From: Bacilli bacterium | GTDB taxonomy: Bacteria > Bacillota_I > Bacilli_A > RF39 > UBA660 | NCBI GenBank assembly: GCA_017541885.1 | Contig: JAFXYF010000009.1 | Span: forward strand, 1 to 56,820 | Length of the DNA: 56,820 bases | Direction: 5' to 3' | Shown: positions 36,341-45,180 of the stretch, piece by piece | Numbering within the stretch: the stretch's first letter is position 1 | How the letters are laid out: each line of letters opens with the position of its first letter | Notes under the pieces: generated by a model | The model's input: only the letters and a program-made list of their open reading frames with translations | Databases searched by the model: none | Told to the model about the DNA's origin: nothing | Program-made: the position numbers and the translations under genes

Positions 36341-36372
36341 AAAAAAGACTGTTTATTCAGTCTTTTTTTTTA
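36341..36372. terminator. Bidirectional terminator
   Basis: Perfect 8-bp stem AAAGACTG / CAGTCTTT with A and T runs, between the convergent plus-strand gene and the AbgT gene. Confidence 0.85.
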
Positions 36373-36374
36373 CT

Positions 36375-37970
36375 TTAAATTACTGGACTTACTCCTGGAC
36401 CTATTGGTAGTCCTACTAAATACCACAATACTGCTATTATTATCCATGATATTGATATTAATATAAAGTATGGAGATATTAATTGTAATGCTCCTTTTAT
36501 AGTATATGGTTTATTTTTATTTAAGTTATAAGCATTTAAGTATCCAATATAGATAACAAATGATGCTAGTAAAGGAGTATATCCTTTAGTCATTGAATCT
36601 CCAATTCTCATTACTATTTGAGCAAATTGTGGAGAAATATTTGATTGCATAAACATTGGTACTACAACTGGTGAGAATATTAACCATTTATTTGCAGCTG
36701 ATGTCAAGAAAAGGTTTGATAATGCTATGATTAATAATGTTGTTACTATTAATGCTATACCACTGAATTGTGTGTGCTCTAAGGCTGTTGCTAACCATGC
36801 AGTGATAACTGTACCAATATTAGTTTTTCTAAATACGGCAATGAATTGTGCTACTACAAACATTAATATAAAAATACTTCCTACATTATTAAAGTTTCTA
36901 CTAGCATTTTCTATTATATTACGATCATTTTTTACTGATTTAGAACCTATTCCATAAGCTATACCTGTTACTACAAAGAATAATGATACTAAGTATGAGA
37001 ATCCATCTTGGAAATATGCATTATCTCCAAATAATTGATATACATAGGCTTTTTCTTTTAAATCTAGTAATACTCCAGAAAATGGTAATCCTGGAATTAA
37101 GGCATATACTAAGAATATAGCAAATAGAATTGATACTACTAAAGCATATCTTAAACCTCTCTTTTCATATTTATCTTGTTCTATTTGTCTTTGTTCTTCT
37201 TCCTCTAAATCAAATGAATGATATTTTTCTGTTTGTGATAAATCATCATCTTTCTTATATTTTCCAATCTTTGGAGCAATTATTTTTTCAATAATAACTG
37301 TTCCAATAATTGATATTAAGAATGATGTTACTACAATAAAGATTAAGTTTGATGTTAAAGCTATATGAGCTGTTTCATCTATTAATCTTGCAGAGTCTCT
37401 AGTGTAATTTATTAAAGACATTTCCATTGATCCTACAAATAATGAAATCCCATAACCAAATGAAACTCCACAGAATGCTGTGACTACACCTAATATTGGA
37501 TTTCTATTATTCATGAAATAGATAAGTGCTGCTAATGGAATTAATATTGCATAACCTACTTCATTAATTAATGATGATACTGTTGCTAAGAAGATTACGA
37601 TAAAAGTAAATAAGAATTTTGGCATTTGACTTATATGTCTTCTAGTTAATGTCTCAATAAATCCTGTTCCTTCTGCTACAGTTAATCCAATTAGTGCCAT
37701 TAATAATGTTCCTAGTGGGGCAAAACTTAAAAAGTTCTTTGCAGCATCACTAAATATAAATTTTAATCCATCGAATGAAAGCAAGTTTTCAACTGCAACA
37801 AGTACTGGTTCAAGCTCTCTTGTGTTTGCATTTACTGTATTATAAGTTGCTTGCATTTCAAATAATGAAAAGATCCAACTTAAAAATATAGTTATAAACA
37901 TTAATGCTAGATACATTGTTACTGGATGAAAATAAAATTTTTTCAATCTTAGTTTTCCTTTTTCTTGCAT
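36375..37970 (-). CDS. AbgT family transporter
   Basis: 531-residue polytopic membrane protein with roughly 11-13 segments. Family signatures: FLSFAPLGTLLMALIGLTVA near the N-terminus, SSLINEVGYAILIPLAALIY, and SAANKWLIFSPVVVPMFMQS near the C-terminus. AbgT proteins import p-aminobenzoyl-glutamate or export antimetabolites such as sulfonamides; which applies here cannot be told. A long charged cytoplasmic loop lies about 235-275. Ten nt upstream of DUF951, on the same strand. Confidence 0.9.
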   Translation of the reverse strand: MQEKGKLRLKKFYFHPVTMYLALMFITIFLSWIFSLFEMQATYNTVNANTRELEPVLVAVENLLSFDGLKFIFSDAAKNFLSFAPLGTLLMALIGLTVAEGTGFIETLTRRHISQMPKFLFTFIVIFLATVSSLINEVGYAILIPLAALIYFMNNRNPILGVVTAFCGVSFGYGISLFVGSMEMSLINYTRDSARLIDETAHIALTSNLIFIVVTSFLISIIGTVIIEKIIAPKIGKYKKDDDLSQTEKYHSFDLEEEEQRQIEQDKYEKRGLRYALVVSILFAIFLVYALIPGLPFSGVLLDLKEKAYVYQLFGDNAYFQDGFSYLVSLFFVVTGIAYGIGSKSVKNDRNIIENASRNFNNVGSIFILMFVVAQFIAVFRKTNIGTVITAWLATALEHTQFSGIALIVTTLLIIALSNLFLTSAANKWLIFSPVVVPMFMQSNISPQFAQIVMRIGDSMTKGYTPLLASFVIYIGYLNAYNLNKNKPYTIKGALQLISPYFILISISWIIIAVLWYLVGLPIGPGVSPVI

Positions 37971-37980
37971 TATTTCACCC

Positions 37981-38166
37981 CTAATCTTTAATTTTCTTTA
38001 TTTTTTTATTAAATTCTACTCTAGGTAATAGTATTGTTCTTCCACAATTTAAACATTTTATTTTAATATCTGCTCCTACACGTACTATTTCCCATTCATT
38101 TGATCCACAAGGATGTTGTTTTTTCATAATAACAATTGTTCCTAATTCATAATTATTATTTTCCAT
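37981..38166 (-). CDS. DUF951 small zinc-finger-like protein (YyzM type)
   Basis: 61 residues from MENNNYELGTIVIMKKQHPC. The core HPCGSNEWEIVRVGADIKIK then CLNCGRTILLPRVEFNKKI is the DUF951 signature with three Cys (HPC, CLNC). Function unknown. Its ribosome binding site GAGGTG and its ATG lie inside the end of mscS (11-nt overlap). Confidence 0.88.
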   Translation of the reverse strand: MENNNYELGTIVIMKKQHPCGSNEWEIVRVGADIKIKCLNCGRTILLPRVEFNKKIKKIKD

Positions 38167-38971
38167 TGTGCACCTCAATCTGAGTATATGGAATCTTAAT
38201 ACCAGATTTATCAAATTCTTTCTTAATTTCTTTTCTTAAGAATCTTTCTACTGCAAATTGTTTAGTTGGTTTAGTTTCAACTACAATTCTATATACTACT
38301 GAAGAATCTGATAGAGAATTTACTCCCCAACACTCTAATTCTTTTGTAGCGTCTGGTATATTTCCATTTAATCTCTTGAATAGATTTTCTATTGTTTTTT
38401 CTATTTGATCTTCATTGTTTTCATAGGCAATACCTACATCAACAACTGCTAAAGAGTTACTTGCACTATAATTAATAATATTATCCATATAGTGGTTTGC
38501 AATTATCTTTGTTGCTCCTTTAAAGTTTCTTATTCTTGTTGTTCTAAGACCTATAAATACTACTTCTCCCATGAACCCATCTACTTCAATTACGTCTCCA
38601 ACTTCATATTCTGCTTCTGTAATAATTGAGAAACCTGAAATAAGGTCTTTTGCAAGGTCTTGGAAAGCTAATCCTATTAAAGCAGTTCCAATACCTAAAC
38701 CAGCAAGAATTGATTTAACATTTATTCCAAATGTTGATAGAATTGCTAGTAAAACAAAGATTACAATAATATATTTAATAATATTTACTACTAAACTTCT
38801 TAATGTTTTAATTCTTTGAATTTGTGTTATTTTAAGTTTTTTATCACTATTATTAATTTTATTAACAAAATGTTTAATTATTTTGAATATTATTACACCA
38901 ATTACAATATATACAATTGGTAATATTATTTTCATAATATCAAGTTTAAAACTACCTATATCAATAATCAT
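38156..38971 (-). CDS. mscS: Small-conductance mechanosensitive channel (MscS)
   Basis: Opens on membrane tension to release solutes during hypo-osmotic shock. 271 residues: three N-terminal membrane segments, pore-lining helix GIGTALIGLAFQDLAKDLIS typical of MscS TM3, then the beta and alpha/beta cytoplasmic vestibule (GDVIEVDGFMGEVVFIGLRT). Adjacent to spo0J on the same strand. Confidence 0.92.
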   Translation of the reverse strand: MIIDIGSFKLDIMKIILPIVYIVIGVIIFKIIKHFVNKINNSDKKLKITQIQRIKTLRSLVVNIIKYIIVIFVLLAILSTFGINVKSILAGLGIGTALIGLAFQDLAKDLISGFSIITEAEYEVGDVIEVDGFMGEVVFIGLRTTRIRNFKGATKIIANHYMDNIINYSASNSLAVVDVGIAYENNEDQIEKTIENLFKRLNGNIPDATKELECWGVNSLSDSSVVYRIVVETKPTKQFAVERFLRKEIKKEFDKSGIKIPYTQIEVHNGK

Positions 38972-38972
38972 A

Positions 38973-39887
38973 CTATCTACCTACTTCTATATTTAATACT
39001 TCTAGAATTCTATTTAAATCATTTGTATTTACAAAGCTAATTTCCATTTTATTTTTCTTAATTACTACTTTTGTTCCTAATTTTTCACTAAGTTCTTCTT
39101 GTAAGTAAGAATATTCATTTGTTTCATGTTTTCTCTTTTGTGGATTTGCTTTGGCAATCTTTGGAGTTTGAGCAAGACTTTCTAATTCTCTTACACTAAT
39201 TCCATCTTTTATAATTTTTTCTTCTAATTCTTTTTGTTGATCATTATTTTCTAATTTACTTAATACTCTAGCATGACCCATTGATATTAATTTATTATTA
39301 ATATCTGTTTGAATCTCTTCTGGTAGATTTAAAAGTCCTAACATATTAGTAATATGACTTCTACTTTTACCTAAGCGTCTTGCTAGTTCTTCTTGAGTTA
39401 ATTTTAATGTTTCTTGTAATTTCTTATAAGCATTTGCTTCTTCTATTGCTGTTAAGTTTTCTCTTTGTAAATTTTCAAGAAGGGCTATTTCCATCATTTC
39501 ATTATCATTGAAATCTCTAATAATAGCAGGTATTTCTTCTAATCCAGCTAATTCACTAGCTTTAACTCTTCTTTCACCGGCAATTATTTCATAACCTTTA
39601 ATTGATTTCTTAACAATGATTGGTTGGAATACACCGTGTTCTTTAATTGAATCAGATAATTCTTTTAAAGCTTCTTCATCAAAGACTTTTCTAGGCTGAT
39701 ATGGGTTTGGTCTTAAGTCTTTTAATTTTACTTTTACTATTTCTTCTTTTGGTGTTTCATTTACTATTTTTTCTTCTACGACACTATAATCTAATATTTC
39801 ATTATTAAATAATTCTTCTAAGCCTTTACCTAAAGCTCTTCTTCTTGGAATTCCATTTTCACTAATATTATTGTTGTTGGTTTCCAT
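38973..39887 (-). CDS. spo0J: Chromosome-partitioning protein Spo0J (ParB)
   Basis: CTP-dependent DNA clamp that loads at parS and recruits SMC; also regulates Soj. About 304 residues from the ATG at 39887; a TTG three codons earlier is also possible. CTP-binding GERRVKASELAGL, HTH RLGKSRSHITNMLGLLNLP and a C-terminal dimerisation domain (about 260-304) are present. The start overlaps the end of soj. No intact parS is evident in the window by eye. Confidence 0.95.
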   Translation of the reverse strand: METNNNNISENGIPRRRALGKGLEELFNNEILDYSVVEEKIVNETPKEEIVKVKLKDLRPNPYQPRKVFDEEALKELSDSIKEHGVFQPIIVKKSIKGYEIIAGERRVKASELAGLEEIPAIIRDFNDNEMMEIALLENLQRENLTAIEEANAYKKLQETLKLTQEELARRLGKSRSHITNMLGLLNLPEEIQTDINNKLISMGHARVLSKLENNDQQKELEEKIIKDGISVRELESLAQTPKIAKANPQKRKHETNEYSYLQEELSEKLGTKVVIKKNKMEISFVNTNDLNRILEVLNIEVGR

Positions 39888-40662
39888 TTCTTTCAATCAC
39901 TTCCTTTGCTAGATTGATATATGCTTCTGATCCTCTACTTTTTGGATCATATACTATAATAGGTTCTCCATGAGATGGAGCCTCTGTTAATTTTACTAAT
40001 CTTGGAATGATAGTATTATATACTTTTTCTTTAAAGAAACTACGAATATCTTCAACTACTTCAAATCCTAAGTTTGTTCTTGAGTCTAACATTGTTAATA
40101 ATACTCCTTCAATATCTAATGTAGGATTTAATGTTTTTTGAGCTATCATAATAGTCTTTAATAATTGTGTAATTCCTTCTAGAGCAAAGAATTCACATTG
40201 TACTGGGATAATTACTGAATTAGATGCGGTTAATGCATTAGTAGTAATTACATCTAGTGATGGTGGACAATCTATAATGATATAGTCAAAGTTTTCTCTA
40301 ACTTCTTCAATACACTTCTTTAATTGTTCTCCTTTTTTGAATCCCATTTCTGTTCTACTTTTCTCTAATAATTCAGCATTTAATCCTGCTAAATTAATTG
40401 TTGATGGTATTACATATAAATTTTGATATTTAGTTTTTAAAATAGCTTCTTTAATATTACATTCTTCTATTAATACATCATAAATGCTTTTTGCTATTTC
40501 TCCTTTATTAATTCCGACACCAGTAGTTGTATTTCCTTGAGGATCTAAGTCTATTAATAATACTCTTTTTCCTAATACTCCTAAGGATGCAGATAGATTG
40601 ATGCTTGTTGTTGTTTTACCAACCCCACCTTTTTGATTTACTAATGATATAACCTTTCCCAT
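39868..40662 (-). CDS. soj: Chromosome-partitioning ATPase Soj (ParA)
   Basis: Dynamic DNA-binding ATPase that works with Spo0J in origin segregation and, in B. subtilis, controls DnaA. 264 residues. Deviant Walker A NQKGGVGKTTTSINL and Walker B DYIIIDCPPSL are intact. The gene order soj-spo0J next to the noc locus, rsmG and mnmG is the standard origin-proximal order. Confidence 0.96.
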   Translation of the reverse strand: MGKVISLVNQKGGVGKTTTSINLSASLGVLGKRVLLIDLDPQGNTTTGVGINKGEIAKSIYDVLIEECNIKEAILKTKYQNLYVIPSTINLAGLNAELLEKSRTEMGFKKGEQLKKCIEEVRENFDYIIIDCPPSLDVITTNALTASNSVIIPVQCEFFALEGITQLLKTIMIAQKTLNPTLDIEGVLLTMLDSRTNLGFEVVEDIRSFFKEKVYNTIIPRLVKLTEAPSHGEPIIVYDPKSRGSEAYINLAKEVIERNGNQQQ

Positions 40663-40728
40663 CTAATCACCTTCATATTACTTATTTATTGTACCAAAAA
40701 TTTTATACTTTTGAAATGATTTTAAATA

Positions 40729-40755
40729 AAAAAGGTAGTTTTTTATCTACCTTTT
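40729..40755 (-). terminator. Terminator after the Noc-locus gene, minus strand
   Basis: AAAAGGTAG / CTACCTTTT stem at the gene's end with a T run on both sides. Confidence 0.85.
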
Positions 40756-42053
40756 TATTCTTTATCAATTTTAATAATTATTTGATAAGATTTTGGGAAG
40801 TTCATTTCATCTGCATGAATCTTTACTCCGTGTTGTTGTAACTCATCAACTAATTCTTTTAACTTAGTAGTTGCATCTTCAATTGTATATCCTTCTTGTG
40901 GAACTACTACTCCAGGAACCATTGTATCATTTTCTGTTGGAATATTAATACTTGGTATTATTGGAGTTTGTTCATCTTCTATTTTAATTGCTGGTAAATC
41001 AGGAGATTGGAAATAATTTTCTTTTTCTGCTTTCTCCTCTTTACTTAATTCTTTTGGAGCTGGTGTTTCTATATGTAATAAATTATCTAGGGCTGCTCCT
41101 CCAGCAGCAGGTTTAATATCTTCTGCTTGAGCTTTTATTTCATTAACATCAACATGTTCTGTTTCAGTTGGAATTGTTGCTCCATTTAATCCTATATCTG
41201 GATTAGTATCTTTTCCAATTTCTCCATAATTAACAAATTTGTCTGGAGAAACTACTTCTTCTTCTTTTTCTTCTTTTGCATCTTCTCCTTGTTGTACTTC
41301 TTGTGGTGGTGCAATAACTACTTTTCCATAATTATCTGATTGTTCTTCTAGTGTCGTTGGAGTTAATGGAGTTGAATTTAAGAATCCTCCTGCGGTTGCA
41401 TTTAAATCAATTGGAATATCTGCAGCATCTTTTGCTTTTGGATATAATGTTTGAATTTCATCTTCTAACGCTCTTACACTCATCTTTGTACTCATCACCT
41501 TATTCATTAATTCTTTTTGTGCATTTTGATCTGGCACACTTAATAATGCTCTTGCGTGACGTTCTGATATTTGTTCTTTTAATAGAGCATTTTGAATCTC
41601 TTCAGGTAATGATAATAGTCTTAACTTGTTTGCTACTGAAGATTGACTCTTACCCATTGTTTTAGCAAGTTCTTCTTGAGTCATTTGATCTAATTCAAGT
41701 ATTTTTTGATATGTTCTTGCTTCTTCAATAGGATTTAAGTTCTTTCTTTGTAGATTTTCTAGTAGTGCTACTTTAGAAGTTTCTTTATCATCTAAATTAC
41801 GAATAATTGCTGGAATCTTAGTAAGACCTGCTAAAGCTGATGCTTTATATCTTCTTTCTCCGGCAATTATTTCATATTTACCATTAACATTTCTAACTAT
41901 AATTGGTTGAATTACACCGTGTTCCTTAATTGAAACAGCTAGTTCCTTCAATGCTTTTTCTTCAAACACTTCACGTGGTTGAAATCTATTTGGAATGATA
42001 TCGTCTAAATATAATTGAACTACTTCATCTTTTTGTTCATAACCATCGTACAT
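40755..42053 (-). CDS. ParB-family protein at the noc locus, with long disordered linker
   Basis: 432 residues. ParB/Noc N-domain 10-110 with CTP-binding GERRYKAS (about 65-72), HTH QEELAKTMGKSQSSVANKLR (about 126-145), then an acidic, Pro-rich, low-complexity linker (about 205-385) and a separate C-terminal domain (388-432, EGYTIEDATTKLKELVDELQ ... SYQIIIKIDKE). B. subtilis Noc is about 283 residues and starts with an amphipathic membrane-binding helix; that helix is absent here (MYDGYEQKDEVVQLYLDD). Position between soj and rsmG is that of noc, but function as a nucleoid occlusion factor is uncertain. Confidence 0.85.
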   Translation of the reverse strand: MYDGYEQKDEVVQLYLDDIIPNRFQPREVFEEKALKELAVSIKEHGVIQPIIVRNVNGKYEIIAGERRYKASALAGLTKIPAIIRNLDDKETSKVALLENLQRKNLNPIEEARTYQKILELDQMTQEELAKTMGKSQSSVANKLRLLSLPEEIQNALLKEQISERHARALLSVPDQNAQKELMNKVMSTKMSVRALEDEIQTLYPKAKDAADIPIDLNATAGGFLNSTPLTPTTLEEQSDNYGKVVIAPPQEVQQGEDAKEEKEEEVVSPDKFVNYGEIGKDTNPDIGLNGATIPTETEHVDVNEIKAQAEDIKPAAGGAALDNLLHIETPAPKELSKEEKAEKENYFQSPDLPAIKIEDEQTPIIPSINIPTENDTMVPGVVVPQEGYTIEDATTKLKELVDELQQHGVKIHADEMNFPKSYQIIIKIDKE

Positions 42054-42128
42054 GACTATCCCTCATTTCATTCTTTTTTAGTTTCCCTATATTAACATTA
42101 TATATGATTCTTCTTATTCTTTCAATAG

Positions 42129-42154
42129 AAAAAGTATGTAATGATACATACTTT
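42129..42154 (-). terminator. rsmG terminator, minus strand
   Basis: Perfect 10-bp stem AAAGTATGTA / TACATACTTT after rsmG, with T on the minus strand. Confidence 0.8.
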
Positions 42155-42789
42155 TACTTATTTTTCATAACAATTAAACTTCTATTACTTTGTTCAATTG
42201 GAAGTAGAAATTTTTCTACTTTAATTATGTTATATTTTTTATTTAATTTATTTTCTACTTCTTTTGTTAATTCTTCTTCTATGTTTCCTTTCATAGCAAC
42301 GAATACTCCATCTTTACTTACAAGATGCATTGTATATCCTACTAACTTTTCTATATTAGCAACTGCTCGAGAAGTAACTACATCAAAAGATCCTTTATAC
42401 TCTTCTCCTCTTGCATGAATCGCTTCTATATTTTCTAATTTTAATTCTTTTATTACTTCATTTAAGTAATTAACTCTTTTTTGAAGAGAATCAATTAAAG
42501 TTACTTTTAAGTTTGGAAATACTATTTTTAATACTATTCCTGGAAAACCTGCTCCTGTTCCTACATCACATAATGTATTTACTTCTTTTAGGTTTACTAC
42601 TTTATTCAATGTAAGGCTGTCATAATAATGCTTTAAATATACATCTTCTTTATCTGTAATTCTTGTTAGATTAATTTTTTCATTCCATTCAATTAACAAT
42701 TTATAGTATTTTTCTAATTGATCTAACTGTTTTACTGATAATGTTATACCTAAATCTTTTAATTCTTTATAAAACTCATTAAGATTCAT
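42154..42789 (-). CDS. rsmG: 16S rRNA m7G527 methyltransferase RsmG
   Basis: Methylates G527 of 16S rRNA using SAM; loss gives low-level streptomycin resistance in other bacteria. About 211 residues from MNLNEFYKELKD, set by AAGGAG 10 nt upstream; an ATG three codons earlier is too close to that site. SAM motif LCDVGTGAGFPGIVLKI is intact. Its start overlaps the end of mnmG, the classical gidB-gidA order. Confidence 0.95.
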   Translation of the reverse strand: MNLNEFYKELKDLGITLSVKQLDQLEKYYKLLIEWNEKINLTRITDKEDVYLKHYYDSLTLNKVVNLKEVNTLCDVGTGAGFPGIVLKIVFPNLKVTLIDSLQKRVNYLNEVIKELKLENIEAIHARGEEYKGSFDVVTSRAVANIEKLVGYTMHLVSKDGVFVAMKGNIEEELTKEVENKLNKKYNIIKVEKFLLPIEQSNRSLIVMKNK

Positions 42790-44650
42790 CTTTTCCATAC
42801 TCCTTTTTTAAGTATACTGAAAGGATTGATATATCTGATGGATTAACTCCACTTATACGAATTGCTTGAGCTATTGTAGTTGGTCTTACTTCTTTTAATT
42901 TTTGTCTTGCTTCACTCGCAATATTATTTACTTTGTCATAATCAATATCAGCAGGTATTTGTTTCTTTTCTAGTTTTAACATTTTTTCTGCTTCTTTGTA
43001 TGATTTTTCAATATATCCTTTATATTTTAAGTAAATCTCTACTTGCTCTTTTATTTCATCATCATATGGGAACTTAGTAAATTGTTCTAGAAATTCTACT
43101 GTTATTTCTGGTCTTCCTAATAATTGTTCAAATGATAGAGTTGCTTGTGGAATTGAGTATTTATTTTCTTCAAATGTTTTTTCCACATCTTTTGTGACTT
43201 TTAATTTTTGTTCTTTAGCCCACTCTATACATTCTTTTATATCTTGTTCTTTTTTATTTAAACGAGCTATTTGTTCTTCATCTATTAGACCTACTTCATA
43301 ACCGTGTCTTCTTAATCTTAGGTCAGCATTATCACTACGTAATAATAGTCTAAACTCTGCTCTACTTGTTAATAATCTATATGGATCTCTAATACCTTTA
43401 GTAATAAGGTCGTCTATTAATACTCCAATATATGCTTCATTTCTTTTTAATACTAATGGTTCTTTTCCTTCTAGTTTTAAACTTGCATTAATTCCTGCCA
43501 TTAATCCTTGGCATGCAGCTTCTTCATATCCACTTGTACCATTAATTTGTCCTGCTGTGAAAAGATTTTCTAATACTTTTGTTTCTAGAGATGCTTTTAA
43601 TTGTGTTGGATATATTGCATCATACTCTATTGCATAACCATATTTTAAGATTTTTGCATTTTCAAAGCCTGGAAGACTATGAACCATTAATTCTTGTATT
43701 TCTGGAGGCATACTTGTGGAAAAACCTTGTAGATACATATCATCATAATATCTACTTTCTGGTTCAATAAATAATTGATGACGTTCTTTATCACTAAATC
43801 TTACAACTTTATCCTCAATAGAAGGACAATATCTAGGACCAATACCCTCAATGTCATCTAATGCTCCATACATTGAAGATTTATTTAGATTTTCTCTTAT
43901 AATTCTATGTGTTTCTTCTGTTGTATAAGTTAAATGACATGGGATTTGATCTTCTATTTTATATTGTGGCTCTAAATCAAAACTAAATGTTAGATATTTA
44001 TCATCTCCAGGCTCTACTCTAGTTTTTGAAAAATCTATTGTTTTTCTATCTATTCTTTGAGGAGTCCCTGTTTTTAATCTTTTGATTTCAAAACCATAGT
44101 CTCTTAATTTATCACTTAAATGAAGTGATGGTTTTTCTCCGTGAGGTCCTTGTCTTGTTCTTGTATTACCTACTAGAATATCTGCTTTTAAGTATGTTCC
44201 CGTAGTAAGTATTACAATGTTTGATTCTACTTTTTCATTGTTTTCTAGAATTACACCTTTAACTGTGTTATTTTCAACAATTAAGTCTTCTACCATTGCT
44301 TCTTTTATTTCTAAATTGTCTAGAGATTTTAATGTCTTTAACATCTCTTCTGGATAGGCTATTTTATCTCCTTGAGCTCTTAGAGATTGAACTGCTGGTC
44401 CTTTTGCCCTATTTAACATTTTTATTTGTAGATGTGTTTTATCGGCTACTTTACCCATAATTCCACCTAAGGCATCTATTTCACGAACTACTATTCCTTT
44501 AGCACTACCTCCGATGTGAGGATTACATGGCATATCTGCAATATTCTTTATATTACTTGTAATTAATAGTGTCTTGTGACCTTTTCTTGCAGATGCATAT
44601 GCTGCTTCACAACCAGCATGTCCTCCACCTACTACGATTATTTCATACAT
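42779..44650 (-). CDS. mnmG: tRNA uridine-34 5-carboxymethylaminomethyl synthase subunit MnmG
   Basis: FAD enzyme that with MnmE modifies wobble U34 of tRNAs. 623 residues. FAD-binding VGGGHAGCEAAYASARKG at the N-terminus, MPCNPHIGGSAKGIVVREI, and the C-terminal tRNA-binding helical domain (about 545-623, LKEVRPTTIAQAIRISGVNP). Separated from mnmE by a GNAT gene. Confidence 0.97.
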   Translation of the reverse strand: MYEIIVVGGGHAGCEAAYASARKGHKTLLITSNIKNIADMPCNPHIGGSAKGIVVREIDALGGIMGKVADKTHLQIKMLNRAKGPAVQSLRAQGDKIAYPEEMLKTLKSLDNLEIKEAMVEDLIVENNTVKGVILENNEKVESNIVILTTGTYLKADILVGNTRTRQGPHGEKPSLHLSDKLRDYGFEIKRLKTGTPQRIDRKTIDFSKTRVEPGDDKYLTFSFDLEPQYKIEDQIPCHLTYTTEETHRIIRENLNKSSMYGALDDIEGIGPRYCPSIEDKVVRFSDKERHQLFIEPESRYYDDMYLQGFSTSMPPEIQELMVHSLPGFENAKILKYGYAIEYDAIYPTQLKASLETKVLENLFTAGQINGTSGYEEAACQGLMAGINASLKLEGKEPLVLKRNEAYIGVLIDDLITKGIRDPYRLLTSRAEFRLLLRSDNADLRLRRHGYEVGLIDEEQIARLNKKEQDIKECIEWAKEQKLKVTKDVEKTFEENKYSIPQATLSFEQLLGRPEITVEFLEQFTKFPYDDEIKEQVEIYLKYKGYIEKSYKEAEKMLKLEKKQIPADIDYDKVNNIASEARQKLKEVRPTTIAQAIRISGVNPSDISILSVYLKKEYGKDES

Positions 44651-44665
44651 AATCTCAGCTTCTTT

Positions 44666-45175
44666 CTATAATTCTATTTCTTTTTCATAATAACAATAAG
44701 TTCCTGGATAATCTTCATAAGTATAGTATCCTTTATGGACAAAACCGTGTCTTAATAGAAAATTATTCATTTTATCATTTGATACTTCTGTAGAACTTTT
44801 TAATACATTTACTTGATGATTTTTAGCATGTACTTCTGCATATTGTATTAATTGAGTTGCGATTTTTTGTTTTCTATACTCTTGTGGTACTGCTAAGCGA
44901 TGAATTATAAATGAATCTTCTAGACTATTATCTAGTAAACCATCATATTCTCTTGCAGTATCTCTTGCTAGACTAACAACTCCTTTAATTGTTCCATCTT
45001 CTACAAATTTTAACATTTTTTCTTTTTCTATATCATCTAATAACTTTGCTACTGAAGGATAATCATCATCAGTTGAACCCCATTGTGGATTTCCTTCTTG
45101 TCTCATTTCTTCTTTTATACTTTTCATGATCATTTCAACTTGAATTAGATCATCTTTTGTTGCTAATGTAATCAT
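44666..45175 (-). CDS. GNAT family N-acetyltransferase
   Basis: 169 residues. Acetyl-CoA binding site in IIHRLAVPQEYRKQKIATQL, and a typical C-terminal GNAT end NNFLLRHGFVHKGYYTYED. The substrate cannot be read from sequence. It sits between mnmE and mnmG with gaps of 15 and 5 nt, so it is co-transcribed with them; this insertion is not part of the usual mnmE-mnmG arrangement. Confidence 0.88.
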   Translation of the reverse strand: MITLATKDDLIQVEMIMKSIKEEMRQEGNPQWGSTDDDYPSVAKLLDDIEKEKMLKFVEDGTIKGVVSLARDTAREYDGLLDNSLEDSFIIHRLAVPQEYRKQKIATQLIQYAEVHAKNHQVNVLKSSTEVSNDKMNNFLLRHGFVHKGYYTYEDYPGTYCYYEKEIEL

Positions 45176-45180
45176 ATTCC

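Noticed and set aside
38973..42053. Possible parS site near the spo0J and Noc-like genes
   Set aside because: A TTCACGTGG string around 41970 lies in coding sequence and lacks the TGTTTCACGTGAAACA symmetry. No good parS was seen by eye; a motif scan of the full genome would be decisive.
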